Shown: positions 33,626 through 45,063 of the stretch, piece after piece
Layout: the number at the start of each line of letters is the position of its first letter
Numbering within the stretch: the first letter of the stretch is position 1
NCBI GenBank assembly: GCA_016271365.2
Contig: CM057449.1
Span: 1,562,296,501-1,562,360,500 of the forward strand
Direction of reading: 5' to 3'
From: Neoceratodus forsteri
Lineage: Eukaryota > Chordata > Ceratodontiformes > Ceratodontidae
DNA: 64,000 nt
Notes under the pieces: model-generated
Told to the model about the DNA's origin: nothing
Databases searched by the model: none
Seen by the model: the letters and a program-made list of their open reading frames with translations, nothing else
Translations under genes and position numbers: made by a program

Positions 33626-33958
33626 CCATTAATTGTTTGTTAATAGCAAAAACACGTAGACAGACAACATTGTTAAAATATGCATAATCTGAAATGCATT
33701 ATTAAAAGAGTATTTTACTTTTTTTGATGAAGTTAAAAGTATGACAGTTTCTTACTGAAATACTTTGGATGGAATGGGATTTTCTACATAAGGAAACAAG
33801 TGAATCCAGTTGATCCTGCTGCTCATGCCCTTCGAGTGTGTCTTACACACTGCAGCTCTGCCAATAGGCTGCAACTTTCCAAAATGTCATTCCCATTGCA
33901 ATGTTAAAAAAGAAAGAAAAAAAAGGGAGACAGACTGTGTGTGTGCGCATGTGTGCAC
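33626..33958. other. No recognised gene; (GT)-rich flank of the Gmr1 insertion
   Basis: An AT-rich stretch that ends in purine-rich and 'gtgtgtgtgcgcatgtgtgcac' sequence directly before the LTR. The right flank of the element at 48077 also starts GT-rich, but I could not find an exact target duplication. Confidence 0.4.
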
Positions 33959-36226
33959 TGTGGACGGGTGTGGGATAGATAACACAGACTCAGCTTTTTT
34001 GAGTTTTAAAACACACTTGAGTGTGATATTTATTAAACTCAAATGAGGCAAACAAACTGGATAAATTAAAAATGAAACCAAAATATGCTACAATCGGTAG
34101 CTCTCACAGTTTTAACCTGTCAATACAGGTATGTTTCCTTCTGTGACTGCTCTGGCTACTTCCCTTAGGTAGCTTTGTTCATTACCATTACCAAGGCTCC
34201 TCTGACTAACCTCACCTCCAAGAGGTGTACATATAGTCCCTAGCTGGGTCACCGGACCAGTCCCTTAATCTATACATACATTTTTCTAGCTCTACATTGT
34301 CAAAATAGCTCAGGGTGACCACTCAACATAAACAGGTTAAGCAGTTGTATCATAAACCTTCATTTAACATCATAAAAATACATTGTGGACTTTAAAATAC
34401 TCTGAGAATAGACAATGAGCTTTAATGAGCCTTTAAGCCCCTCCTACAATCTAAGAGTGACAGCCCCCCTTCTTATAAAAATAGGAATTAGAGGGTGCTG
34501 TTTCCCCTATAGCTGTGCATTCTCCAGACTCCTGGATTTGAGGAACATGGAACAACTGATTCACCTACTCAGAGGTAACACCCTTTGTAATTTGTACAAA
34601 GGCAAAATGTGTACAAGAATTACCAAACAAGGGGGTTTTAACTGACAACATTTAAAAAGTACAATGCAGGTGAATAAGTAATTGTTTTTGTAGTCTGAAA
34701 TAGTTGAATGTAGTTTTATAATTATTTGATAAAGCATTAAAGAAAAAAAGAACAGCATGAAACTGCAGGGCACTGCACTTTTATATTCCATGCACTTCAA
34801 TATTGGCTTCTTGTTAGTATTCCCTCTTTTTTATGTTTATATATAGTTCTGAGGGAGTTGCTGAATGAAGTGGTGGCTGAAATGTTTATTTAAGTTCAGT
34901 GACAGCTATTTGCTTCTACACAGACTGCAACTCCTTATGTTTTCTTTTCTTTGCAGTCTTGTATTGCTTTCCAACAGTGCCTAATTACTTTTTATGTTTA
35001 ATTTCAGAGTCAGAGGGAAAGAACAGCCCCCCCCTTAGAAGCAGCAGCACAGTAAAGCATGGGGTATCAAATTGAAAGTTACAAAGACATGCTGCCCTGT
35101 TTTTAAACTGCTCTTCTGTTGCTGTGCAAGCTAAACCTTTCAGGCTTGATGCAACAATACTGGGAGCAGCATTTCAATCCTATGCTGCTAGCTCTCAACA
35201 AACCAAAAGAAAAAAAATAAGCTTAATTTCTCTCTTTTTCCTCTCTAGCACAAGGGGCATACTTTCTACATTTAAATGCTACAGCAGTATCATTTTCTAC
35301 TGGAGTTGTATAATACTTTGCACAAACATTTTTAATTGTGTCATTATTTTTCTACAGCATCAAGCATTTATAATGCAAACCCATGCATGCAAGTTCCTTT
35401 AATTTCATAATGGCTTCAGCCTTATCATACTACACAGGCACCATTCATTATATGAGTCCACTCTTTATGCCAATAACTGATTTAGGCATATTCCACACCA
35501 GAAGGAAGGACTGCTGTGTGACTGGACATCTCTACTGGGACTAAAGGAGTAGAACTCTTGTACTTGGACCTTTAATTTAGGGTAAAAAAAAACAAACTAA
35601 CAAACAAAACAAAAAAAATGTGTGTTTGTCTGAGTTAACTGAACTGAATGGTTATCTTAACAGTTATCTAGGTATAAATCTCAGATGATTGAAAGGACTT
35701 GATAAATGTGCAGTTTAAATTACTTGTAGAAAGATCTAGCAAGTAGGGGGCGTGGCTTAGCTAGAAAGAAGCTAAATTTAAAGACTGCCTTAGAAAGATT
35801 CTGCTAGTAGCTTGGCAGAAGACACCAGGAGAAGGACTACTGTGTGACTGGACTTCTCTACTGGGACTATATTGCCCTTCTTCCCTCCCTTCCACCCTCC
35901 CACCCAAAGCTAGTTCTACTTTTATAGGCACAGGATTTGACTGACTGCAGGAACTTCCTGTTTGGGAGCAGGAAGTGAGTGATCACAGAGCCACCAAAGA
36001 CCCACCATCCTAGAAGGGCAAGACTAGCTCTCCAGCCCCCTCTAGCTGCTGAAGGTCTGCCTCTGAGCAAGTAAGGAGTGTACTGAGAAATATAGGATAT
36101 TTTTGTCTCAGAATAGGACAATCAGTAGCTTAAAGGGCACACAGGCACAAAGTAAGTAGAGAGAGAAGAGAAAAAAACAGAGGAAAGAGTAAGGATTCTA
36201 AACAGTTAAGGGGCCAGAAATAAGAC

Positions 36227-37153
36227 ATGATGGGAGTGGTGCAGTGCAGTGGCTGTGGAGCAGCAGTCTTCCGGGAAACATTCTGGAGGATGTGGTGTTG
36301 TCCCATCTGCAGGCACCTCTCTGGGCTGAGGGAGGAGGTTGCTCATCTCCAGGCTGAGTTGGCCAGAATTTGTGGGACCTCCTCTTCCATCCAGGGACCA
36401 CCAGTGCCACTGCCGTTGCCTCAGAGGTTGCTAAGAAAAAGGAGCAGTTGGACCACAGTGGGCTCAGGGAGCATGAGGGTGGTGGAACAGAGGTGCATCC
36501 CTCCAGTTGTACCTCTCCACAATTGCTATGCTATTCTGGCAAAGTGTGGTTCCTGTATGGAGGCACCAGCAGTGGAGACCAAGGAGGATGCTGGCAACCT
36601 CCACAAAGGAGACCCACAGGAGGGTGGCAGGGGACCCCACAGGGGAAGGAAACAACTCTTGGTGGGGGACTCCAGTGTTAGGAAGGTAGAACTGGGGGAG
36701 GAAGGGGAGAGGGAGGTAAGGTGCCTGCCTGGTGCCATGGCTTGGAGGGACAGGAAGCGACTCCTCAGGAATGCTGGAGCAGCTGCACAGGGAAGGGAGC
36801 TGGATGTCATTGTCCACCTAGGAACAAATTACTTGGCTAAGAAAGGGATCAGAGAAGTGCAGGAAGATTTTGTGGAATTGGCGAGGGGTCTTAGACAAGT
36901 AGCACACACGGTAACCTTCTCGGAGGTGCTGCCCATCTATGGCATAGGAGAGGCTAGGGTGTTCTGCACCATGGGATTCAATCAGTGGTTAAAAAACTGG
37001 CACAGAGTTCAGGGATTTGGCTTCATTGGGGACTGGGGGTCCTTCTGGAGTGATGCAAGCCTATACTGGCATGATGGGCTGCATCTGTCCAGGAGGGGAA
37101 CCAGGATCCTAGGTGATAGGTTTAAATGCTTCATTGGCAAGCATTTAAACTAG
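36227..37153 (+). CDS. CR1-B ORF1 protein with SGNH esterase domain (308 aa)
   Basis: An uninterrupted frame starts at an ATG preceded by a long leader. The N-terminus has a cysteine cluster ('QCSGCGAAVF...CCPIC', residues about 6-28) followed by a leucine-rich, coiled-coil-like stretch ('LREEVAHLQAELARI'). From about residue 145 an SGNH-hydrolase fold is readable: block I 'LLVGDSSVRKVE' (GDS with the nucleophile Ser), block III 'VIVHLGTNYLAKKG' (GTN), and block V 'YWHDGLHLSRRG' (catalytic Asp-x-x-His). CR1 ORF1 proteins bind RNA and carry this esterase-like module. Its exact biochemical role is unsettled. The catalytic residues are kept, so the protein could still fold if expressed. It sits just upstream of ORF2, with about 160 bases between. 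Confidence 0.9.
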   Translation: MMGVVQCSGCGAAVFRETFWRMWCCPICRHLSGLREEVAHLQAELARICGTSSSIQGPPVPLPLPQRLLRKRSSWTTVGSGSMRVVEQRCIPPVVPLHNCYAILAKCGSCMEAPAVETKEDAGNLHKGDPQEGGRGPHRGRKQLLVGDSSVRKVELGEEGEREVRCLPGAMAWRDRKRLLRNAGAAAQGRELDVIVHLGTNYLAKKGIREVQEDFVELARGLRQVAHTVTFSEVLPIYGIGEARVFCTMGFNQWLKNWHRVQGFGFIGDWGSFWSDASLYWHDGLHLSRRGTRILGDRFKCFIGKHLN

Positions 37154-37309
37154 CCAAGTGGGGAGGCACTGGAAAGAAGCAGGAAAATCCTAGCCCCCCA
37201 AAAATCATGGTAGTAAGTGCAGTAAACACCAATATAGAGGTGTCGCTAGGGAGAAGGGGAGGGGTAAATGGGAGAGTGACAAAGGCAAGAAGGACAGGAT
37301 GGGGCAAAA

Positions 37310-40037
37310 GGTGAGACCATCAGGAAGGGAGGGTAATGAGTACCAATGCCCATAGTCTGGGCAACAGGCTCCTGAGCTGGTGGCCTTGATGGAAGATGGA
37401 TGCCTGGATATCGTAGCAGTCACAGAAACATGGTACAAGAAACCATGACTGGGATGTTAACATACCAGGGTACATAACCTACAGGAGAGACAGGCAGGGG
37501 AGAAGAGGGGGAGTAGTAGCTCTCTATGTAAAGGAAGGGATAAAAGCAACTGAACAAAAGAGTAAACAGGGAGGAGAGGAGGCACTGTGGGTCACTTTGG
37601 ATACTGGAAAGGGCATCACAATCCGCATAGGGGTTGTGTACAGACCTCCATGTCAGGGGGAGGGAATGGACAAGGATATGATAGAAGGCATTCTTAGGAT
37701 GGCAGAGAAAGGGGAGATATTGTTGATGGGAGATCTGAATATGCCAGATGTTAACTGGAGCACATTTGCTGCAGCCACATCGAAGAGCAGGTCCATTCTT
37801 GATGTCCTACAGGTGGCAGGCCTCAGACAGCTAGTTTCAGAACCCACTCATGAGGGAGCAGTCTTAGACCTCATACTCTCAAATGCGGGCAGTGAGAGGC
37901 TCTCAGATCTAGAAGTGGGTTGCCATCTGGGAAAAAGTGACCATCAAACAGTGTGGTTCATGTTAAACTCAGCTACAGAGTCAAGCCATACAAAAGTGAG
38001 GGTACTGGACTTCAGGAGGGCTGACTTTGGCAAGATGGGAGAGTGCCTCAGAAAAGCACTAGCAAACAGGCTAGAAGGAGGGGGAGCAACAATGGGGAAT
38101 CATCAAAACTGCCATCACAGAGGCAACAAGCCTTTGTGTGAAGCAAATAAACAAATCAAAATGAAAGAAAAAGCCACTATGGTTCTCAAAAGAGGTGGCT
38201 GAGAAAGTCAGGGAGAAAAAGATAGCATTCTGGAAGTATAAGGAAACACAGAAGGAGCAGGACAGAGAGCTGAACCAGTTAAGGCAGAAGGAAGCAGGGA
38301 GGGAAGTCAGAATAGCAAATGGCCAAACTGAGGAAAAGATAGCCAACTCGGTTAAGAAGGGGAATAAAAACTTTTATAGGTATATCAGCGAGCGTAGAAA
38401 GACAAAGGGAGGGATAGTGAGGCTGAATAGAATGAATGGTGGGTAGGCAGAGGGGGACAGTGAAAAAGCAGGGATACTGAACGAATATTTCTGCTCAGTA
38501 TTCACAAAAAAGGAGGGGCACGTGCCTAATCCAATTAACAGAAGCACTCTTGATAGGGGGGTTGATCCCAGTCCTTTCACAGAAGAAAGGGTTCTGAAAG
38601 AACTCCTAAAACTGAAGGTGGACAAAAGCAATGGGGCCTGATGGAATTCACCCCAGAATTCTAAAATAATTAAGGGGGGAACTAGTGAAACCACTGGCTA
38701 CTCTTTTTAATAAATCAAGGGAGGATGGTGTGGTACCCGAGGACTGGAGGAAGGCGGATATGATTCCTCTTCACCAAAGTGGGACCAAGACAGAGGCAGG
38801 AAACTACAGACCTGTCAGTTTGACCTCTGTGGTAGGGAAAGTGATGGAGTCACTTCTGAAGGAAAGAATTGTTGAATACCTAGAGGCCAGTGGGGCACAG
38901 GACCCAAGGCAGCATGGGTTCACAGCGGGAAGGTCATGTCAGACGAATCTAATAGATTTCTTTGACTGGGTGACTGAAGTAGTAGACCAGGGAGGGGCTG
39001 TGGACATGGCCTACCTAGACTTTACAAGGCATTTGACACAGTCCCACACAAAAGATTAATAGTCAAATTAAGCAGCCTGGGAGTGGGTCCCAGTGTGGTA
39101 GCCTGGGTAAAACATTGGCTGGACAACAGGACACAGAAGAAAATTGTAAATGGAGTCCACTCTGAAGAAAGAGGGGTTACTAGTGGGGTACCGCAGGGTT
39201 CAGTGCTGGGTCCAGTCCTTTTTAATGTCTTTATAAGTGACATTGCAGAGGAACTGGAAGGAAAAGTATGCCTCTTTGCAGATGACACAAAGATCTGCAA
39301 CAGGGTTGATACACAAGGAGGTGTGGAAAGGATGAGAAGGGACTTGGCAAGGTTGGAAGAATGGTCAAAGTATGGCAGCTAGGATGCAATGCAAAAAGTG
39401 CAAACTAATGCACCTGGAAACAAGAACCAGGGAAGAATACACAATGAGGGAGGTAATAATGACAACAAAAGGAAAGGGACCTGGGGTAATCATATCAGAT
39501 GACCTTAAGGTTAGCAATCAATGCGAGAAGGCAGTAGGGAGGGCTGGGGGGATACTGGGATGCATAGGGAGAGGCATCAGCAGCAGAAAAGAGGAAGTTG
39601 TTATCCTGCTGTACAGACAGCTGGTGAGACCCCATCTGGAGTACTGCGTCCAGTTCTGGAGACCCCATCTCTGCAAGGACATAGACAGGATAGAGGCAGT
39701 CCAGAGGAGGGCAACTAAAATGGTGCAGGGTCTGCAAGAGGAGAAGAAAAGGAGGGAGACGGGGTACATGATAGAAACTTTTAAGTACCTCAGTGGAATC
39801 AACAAAGTCCAAGAGGGTAGCATCTTTCAGAAAAAGAGATGTGCACGAACATGGGGACACAATTTAAAGATGGAGGGGTGGTTCAGGGGCAATGTGAGGA
39901 AGTATTTTTTCACAGAGAGGGTAGTGGATGCATGGAACAGCTTTCCTGAGGAGGTTGTGGGGTCTAAAACTGTGGGAGAATTCAAGAATGCATGGGACAG
40001 ACATAAGGCAATTCTTGTGGGTGGTAGGAAGAAATAG
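37310..40037 (+). pseudogene. CR1-B ORF2: endonuclease-reverse transcriptase, frame-broken
   Basis: The endonuclease reads 'CLDIVAVTETW' (about 37400-37430), 'IRIGVVYRPPCQGEGMDKD' (about 37623-37680), 'LLMGDLNMPDVNWS' (about 37722-37763), 'DLILSNAG' and 'GKSDHQTVWF' (about 37935). RT reads 'NYRPVSLTSVVGKVMES' (about 38800-38850), 'QHGFTAGRSCQTNLIDFF' (about 38910-38965), 'AYLDFT' then a one-base loss before the 'KAFDTVPH' equivalent (about 39015-39035), 'GVPQGSVLGPVLFNVFISD' (about 39186-39240) and 'CLFADDTKI' (about 39270-39297). The C-terminal CR1 domain (39372-40037) is open. I count at least five frame breaks or stops, so it is a pseudogene, although both catalytic Asp survive. Confidence 0.9.
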
Positions 40038-40385
40038 GCTGTTGGTTAACTAGGATCTACATCCTGTCCTGTAGGTAGGGAAATGGGCAGACTAGATGGG
40101 CCAAGCGGTCCTTATCTGCTGTCAAAGTCTATGTTTCTATACTTTTGGCACATTTTCCATTTGCAGGACCCAAGCCAAGGAAAGAAAAGGAAACTGTAAA
40201 CATACAGAAGACAAAATAAATACTAAGGAGGACAGGACAGGGCTACGATAGGTGGCCACCCCATCGCAACCTGGAAAAATAATAGGCAGAGAAAGAGAGT
40301 CACTACTACGCAGTACAGTTAAAGTTTAGAACAAGAATTCCTGGGATCCTATCTCAAAACCAAGGTGGAACACTGGTCCACCACA

Positions 40386-40398
40386 CCTCTCCCTCTTT
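40386..40398 (-). promoter_or_regulatory. Gmr1 polypurine tract
   Basis: On the minus strand 'aaagagggagagg' lies immediately before the LTR start TGTGG. It is the expected plus-strand DNA primer for a Ty3/Gypsy element and fixes the element's orientation. Confidence 0.85.
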
Positions 40399-40649
40399 AA
40401 GAGGAAACCAGCTTTTGAGCATCACATTGCTGGTTTTCAGTTTCTCAACCTCTTTTTCCTATTTCCCACACTGGTAATTGGGATGTGGTTGGAGCTTCCA
40501 TCCACCCTTGCTTGGAAGCTCCACCCCAGGGTCCCTTAAATAGTACAATGACTATATGTACATACAGTATTCATACACATACCATACTACATACATGCTT
40601 TACCCTGGGGCTGATTCATGTGTGATACATCTTTATAGGATGACTGGAA

Positions 40650-42207
40650 TCATACTGGTATCTTACAACTGTGACATTTCATGATTTCATGGCACCATGT
40701 TGTGACAAAAAAATCAGCATTTTGATGCATGGTGCCTGCTCGATGTTTCTCTGTAAAACTATATGGTTGTAAAGCTACGTACCACCTCATAATTCTTGCA
40801 TTTTTGTCCTTTATTTGGTGTAGCCAACACAAAGCATTGTGGTCAGTTACTAGGACAAATTGTGCACCCCAGAGGCAGAACTGCAAGGCTTCTATAGCCC
40901 ATTTCACAGCTAGGGTCTCTTTCTCAATAGTGGAATAACACTGTTCCCTGTTGTGAAGTTTACATGAAATGTATATCACTGGCTGTTCCTCACTATCCAC
41001 AGTCTGGCTCAGGACAGCTCCTATGCCTGTCTGAGGCATCAGTGTGAACCTCAAATGGGAACTCAAAGTTAGGACTTTGTAATACTGGCGAGGAACAGAG
41101 TGCAGCTTTTATAGCCAGAAATGCCTCCTCATACTCAGGGGTCTATTTTATCTGGTTCCCACATCTTTTCTTGATCAAATCTGAAAGTGGTGTGGCAACT
41201 GAGGCAAAACTGGGATGAAGCAGTGGTAATACCCCTCTAAACCTAAGAAGGACCTCGTATGCGTCTTGATAGTTGGCATCTGGCATTGTGCTACTGCCTC
41301 TATTTTATCAATCTTGGGTTTCACCTGCCCATTCACCAGTACAAACCCCATGTATCAGGTTTCTGTCATGGCTATGGCACATTTCTGTGGATTAACTGTA
41401 AACCCAGCTTCCTTGATGGATTATAATGCAGCTGACAGATGTTCTATGTGTTTCCTCCAATCAGTACTATACACCACCACATCATGTATATATGCGGAAC
41501 AATAATTAGTATGAGGGGTTAACACTTGGTCCATATATCTCTGAAAGGTTGCTGGGGCACCATGTAGGCCAACCGGCATGGTTTTAAATTCAAACAAACC
41601 CACTGGTGTGCTGAAAGCTATTTTCCCCTGCTTCTTTCTCAAGGGGTATCTGCCAATAGCCTTTCGTTAAATCTAACATTGAGATGTATTGTGCTTTTCC
41701 TATCTGGTCAACAATATCATCTATGCGGGGCATAGGGTAAGCATCAAATTTGGAGACTTGATTGAGTTTTCAGAAATCTAGGCATAAGCGGATTCCCCCT
41801 TCCTTCTTTGGCGCTATTACTATGGGAGATCCCCATGCACTTTTAGATGGTTCAATAATTCCTAGATTTTTGAGTTTTTCAATTTCCTCCTTCACTTCCA
41901 CCCTTACCCTTTCTGGAATGCGACATGGCTTTTGTTGGATAGGAGGGGAGTCAGTTCTGATGGGGTGCTCAACCCCTATAGCTCTCCCTGGGACATTAGT
42001 AAAGGTGGCTCTGAATTGTTTCAGTAATACACCCATTTCTGTTTTCTGTTCTGGACTCAGTGCTGGATTGATAGGAACGTCCTCTCTATCTTTAAGTTTC
42101 TCCAATCTATCATAGGCAATATCTAACTCAGACTCTTTCTTTTTGGGAAATACCACCATCCCCACACCGTCTATCAGTTTCTCAAACCATTTCTTGAGGA
42201 GATTCAT
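40650..42207 (-). pseudogene. Gmr1 reverse transcriptase-RNase H pseudogene
   Basis: RT opens with 'KNLGIIEPSKSAWGSPIVIA' (about 41860-41810) and ends its first open piece with 'IRLCLDF'. After a gap, 'FEFKTMPVGLHGAPATFQRY' (about 41590-41530) and the active-site box follow, which reads Y-I-H-D (41490-41481) instead of YIDD: the first catalytic Asp is His. RNase H (41066-40650) has 'TGIGAVLSQTVDSEEQPVIY', 'EKETLAVKWAIEAL' (catalytic Glu) and 'FVLVTDHNALCWL' (catalytic Asp). The opening Asp of the 'TDAS' motif is lost ('LMPQTGIG'). Frames break at about 41770, 41640 and 41070. The RT follows integrase, the reverse of usual Gypsy order. Confidence 0.9.
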
Positions 42208-42266
42208 GTGGTATATTTTCTTCCCTGGGTGTTTGTCAGTATCTCATAATTTACTGGACCTGTTTG

Positions 42267-43300
42267 TCACAAGATAGTGTCAGTCCCCTGCCATTTCATC
42301 AGTAACTTGTTATCTGATGATGGCAGCAACAATAGGACTTTCTCCCCAGCCTTATATTGTTTTGTGCCTGTTGTTAGATCGTAGTGGACTTTCTGAACCT
42401 GTTGTGCTTCAAGACTGTTCTGATGTGCTTTGATCATGTATGTGATGAGCCTCTTTCTCAACTGACCCATGTATTCTGCAATGTTTACATGTTTTATGTC
42501 AGTACCTGCCTCCCAGAACTCCTTTACCACATCTAATGGGTTCTTCCCATATAGCAAAGAAAAGGGTGAGTAGCCTGTTGAGGCCTGGGAAACCTCCCTG
42601 TAGGCAAATAGAAGCAGGGGGTAAATACTTGTTCCAGTCCTTCCCCTCTTCATGTATAAATTTCTTCAACATTCTCTTGAGTGTTTGGTTGAACCATTCT
42701 GTCAACCCATCTGCCTGCGGATGATATGGGGAGGTCCTGATGGCTACAATTCCTAGGAATTTATATAACCTTTTGAACAAGGCAGCACTGAAGTTGCTTC
42801 CCCTATCCGTAAGTATTTCTTTGGGGATTCCTACCTGACTAAACACTTTCACCAGATCTTTTGCTATTTTGGGGGCAGTGATTGGGATGGCTTCTGGGTA
42901 TTTTGAAGCGTAGTCACATATAACAAGTATAAATTGGTTCCACCTTGAGCTTATTATTAAGGGTCCCACTACATCCATCCCTATTCTCTCAAAAGGATGC
43001 GTCACTAAGGGCAGGGGTACCAAAGGTACTGTTTCCTTCTTGCTTATGAGAGACACCTTCTGACAGTCCTCACATGATTGACAGTATTTGGCCACTTGTT
43101 TGTGTATCCCAGGCCAATAAAATCTCTAACATTCTTTTCAGGGTACAGTCCCTACCTGCATCGCCTGTCCATGGTAGGTCATGTCCTAAAAAGAATAAAG
43201 CTTCCCTATATTTCACAGGTACCATCATTTGATCTACTGTCTCCCCTATTTCAAAATGGGTACACACTCTGTACAATATATTACATTTCAAGACATATGT
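42267..43300 (-). pseudogene. Gmr1 integrase (H2C2 + DD35E), upstream of RT
   Basis: The zinc-binding start reads 'FFLGHDLPWTGDAGRDCTLK' (one His changed to Asp compared with the usual 'AGH.GRDKT') and, after a frameshift, 'KYCQSCEDCQK' with both Cys. The catalytic core (frame 43095-42499) has Asp in 'RIGMDVVGPL' (residue 41), Asp in 'EILTDRGSNF' (residue 97) and Glu in 'GLTEWFNQTL' (residue 133). The spacing of 35 residues between the last two is the classical DD35E. The C-terminal part follows in another frame (42653-42267: 'FAYREVSQASTGYSPFSLLY'). The core triad is intact but the gene is split by two frameshifts. Confidence 0.92.
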
Positions 43301-43998
43301 CGGGGTATCAGTACTCTTCTTCTTGCCAACCTGTGAAAAGAAAGGCATCAATGTATCATCAGCTTTTTGTTCTTCAGCTATGTTACACGTGGAAGAAACA
43401 GACTGTATTTGTGTTTCTGGTAGTCCATTCTTAATTTGTGTCCACTGTTTCTGAGCCTTCTTTTTACTGTTCAGTGATTTCTTATTCTTGCCAGGTGCTG
43501 CAATAACATCCCCTTCAAAAGGGAATGTGTCCCCTAATGTTTGTGCCTGGCATGTCTGGGCTGTGGTGGTAACAGCTGATACTGAGTCTAAATCTGCTAA
43601 CAATGATGAAAATTGGGGCAAATCGTGGCCAATGACTACAGGCACTGGCAAATTAGGTACAAGTCCAGCAGTTACTTGTGTGCTTTGCCCTTTGATGTTC
43701 AATGCAGTATCAATTTTGGATACTTATGGGTGTCACCATGAATACATACAATGTTCATTGCCGGACCCTTTGGGTGTGTTCCCTCTACCAGTTCAGGGCA
43801 GATCAAAGTCTGCTTACTCCCAGAATCAGCAAGGCCCAGCACAGTTTGTTCCTTAACAGTCACATCTGTCAGAAAATACCCAGCATTTAATAAGGATAGA
43901 TGGGCAGGTTCACTCCACTTCTTTGTACAGTACCTGGCAATATGCCCAACCCCCTTGACAATTTCGACAGATGATGTTGGGGTTGTAATATCTTTCAC
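43301..43998 (-). pseudogene. Gmr1 zinc knuckle and aspartic protease remnant
   Basis: At about 43975-43930 a CCHC knuckle is readable across a one-base shift ('CRNCQG' then 'GHIARYC'). The protease core 'VLGLADSGSKQTLICPEL' (about 43850-43795) carries the D-S-G version of the D-T/S-G active site. A linker to integrase (43702-43400) has 'VPVVIGHDLPQFSSLLADL', resembling the protease end 'VIGHDL'. Its role in an active element is to cut the Gag-Pol precursor. Stops separate the parts. Confidence 0.75.
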
Positions 43999-44099
43999 CC
44001 TGCCTAGCCTTCCCTTCAGGTCTTTTCTGATACTGTACGGACAATTTACTATTTACATTACCCTTTATATTTGATGTGGTAGGGTCAGTGTTCCTATAA

Positions 44100-44979
44100 C
44101 CCTTACGTATAGGCTGATGTGCTGATAGAAAATCTTCTGCTAGAGTAATAGCCTGCCCTGGTAATTGGGGGTTATGTTCTCGGACCCAAATTTGACATCA
44201 TTGGGTAAAATTTGTAAGTATTGCTCAACCACTAGGGAGTCTATAATGGCCATTACAGTCTTACCCTCTGGCTGTAACCATTTTAAACAAAGTTCTTTAA
44301 GTCTGGTAACTATCTCTCTAGGGGCATCATTGGGGTGGTGTTTCAGGGATCTGAACCTTTGCCTGTATGTTTCAGCATTTATATCAAAGCATTTCAAGAG
44401 CTCCTTTTTCACTAATTCATAATTGTCAGCATTTCTTGTTTCATATTACCATATGCGAGCTGTGCCCTCCCCATTAAATAAGGGGCAAGTCGCACCACCC
44501 ATTAGGACTGAGGCCCCCCACAGGCTCTAGCAACCCTTTCAAACATTGTTATATATGCTTCAATGTCATCTGTGGGGCACATTTTAGTTGAGTTTTATAT
44601 CTTTAAGATTACCTGTTCTGACCCCTTGACCTCCTTGTCCCATCCCAATCACTTATAGGGCCTTCAGGGTATCTGTCCATCTCTGGGCCTGCCATCTCCT
44701 CTCCAGCTCTGTCTCCCAGTTGTCCCTCTCTTGCTGTCTCTCCTTTTCCACCTGTTTGATGGCCAGCCATTTCAGCAAGCCGGTGACATCCTCCAGGGCT
44801 TCTTCATAAGATCCTTCCTCTTCCACCTCCTCATCCTCTCGAACACCAGCTCCTGCAGTCTTCTTCTTCGTTCCACCATATTCCAGGCCAGTCGATAACT
44901 TCTCTCCTGTCATCAGGGTTTGAGCTCTGGTCTGTACGCCATGGATAACCAGCTTCTGTACTTGTTTGCCATCAGCCAT
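44100..44979 (-). pseudogene. Gmr1 gag with SCAN-like capsid domain
   Basis: The N-terminal piece (44979-44653) begins at an ATG ('MADGKQVQKLVIHGVQTRAQ') shortly after the primer site. It continues into an acidic stretch ('REDEEVEEEGSYEE') and a charged helix. After a broken stretch, 44412-44140 encodes 'AETYRQRFRSLKHHPNDAPR', 'IVTRLKELCLKWLQPE' and 'IIDSLVVEQYLQILPNDV'. This follows the SCAN-domain pattern (Y/FRQRFR, REL...WL.PE, LVLEQFL.ILP). It is established that vertebrate SCAN domains descend from a Gmr1-like Gag capsid, and this copy supports that family link. Frameshifts separate the two pieces. Confidence 0.88.
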
Positions 44980-45063
44980 CTTGTCCGTAATGTTATCTTT
45001 GGATACCAGGGCTGGTATCAGTCAACTGGTTTCCCTCCAATAAACCTGGACAACCAGTAACCT

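Larger units (their letters stand above)
35497..40140 (+). mobile_element. CR1-family LINE, copy CR1-B (near full length)
   Basis: This is a 4.6-kb plus-strand CR1 with a 5' UTR (35497-36226), an intact ORF1 (36227-37153), a frame-broken ORF2 (about 37310-40037) and a 3' UTR ending 'ctatgtttctatac' at 40140, the usual CR1 short-repeat terminus. It is inserted in the Gmr1 3' LTR, replacing about 20 bases. The intact ORF1 and modest damage to ORF2 make it the youngest-looking LINE in the window. Confidence 0.9.
33959..40385 (-). repeat. Gmr1 3' LTR, split by CR1-B
   Basis: 33959-35496 and 40141-40385 together match 45086-48076 once insertions in both copies are removed, giving an LTR of about 1.8 kb. 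It begins 'tgtggacgggtgtggg' and ends 'ggtccaccaca'. The polypurine tract abuts its lower-strand 5' end at 40386, confirming orientation. About 20 bases of LTR seen at 47797-47818 are missing at the CR1-B insertion point. Confidence 0.9.
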
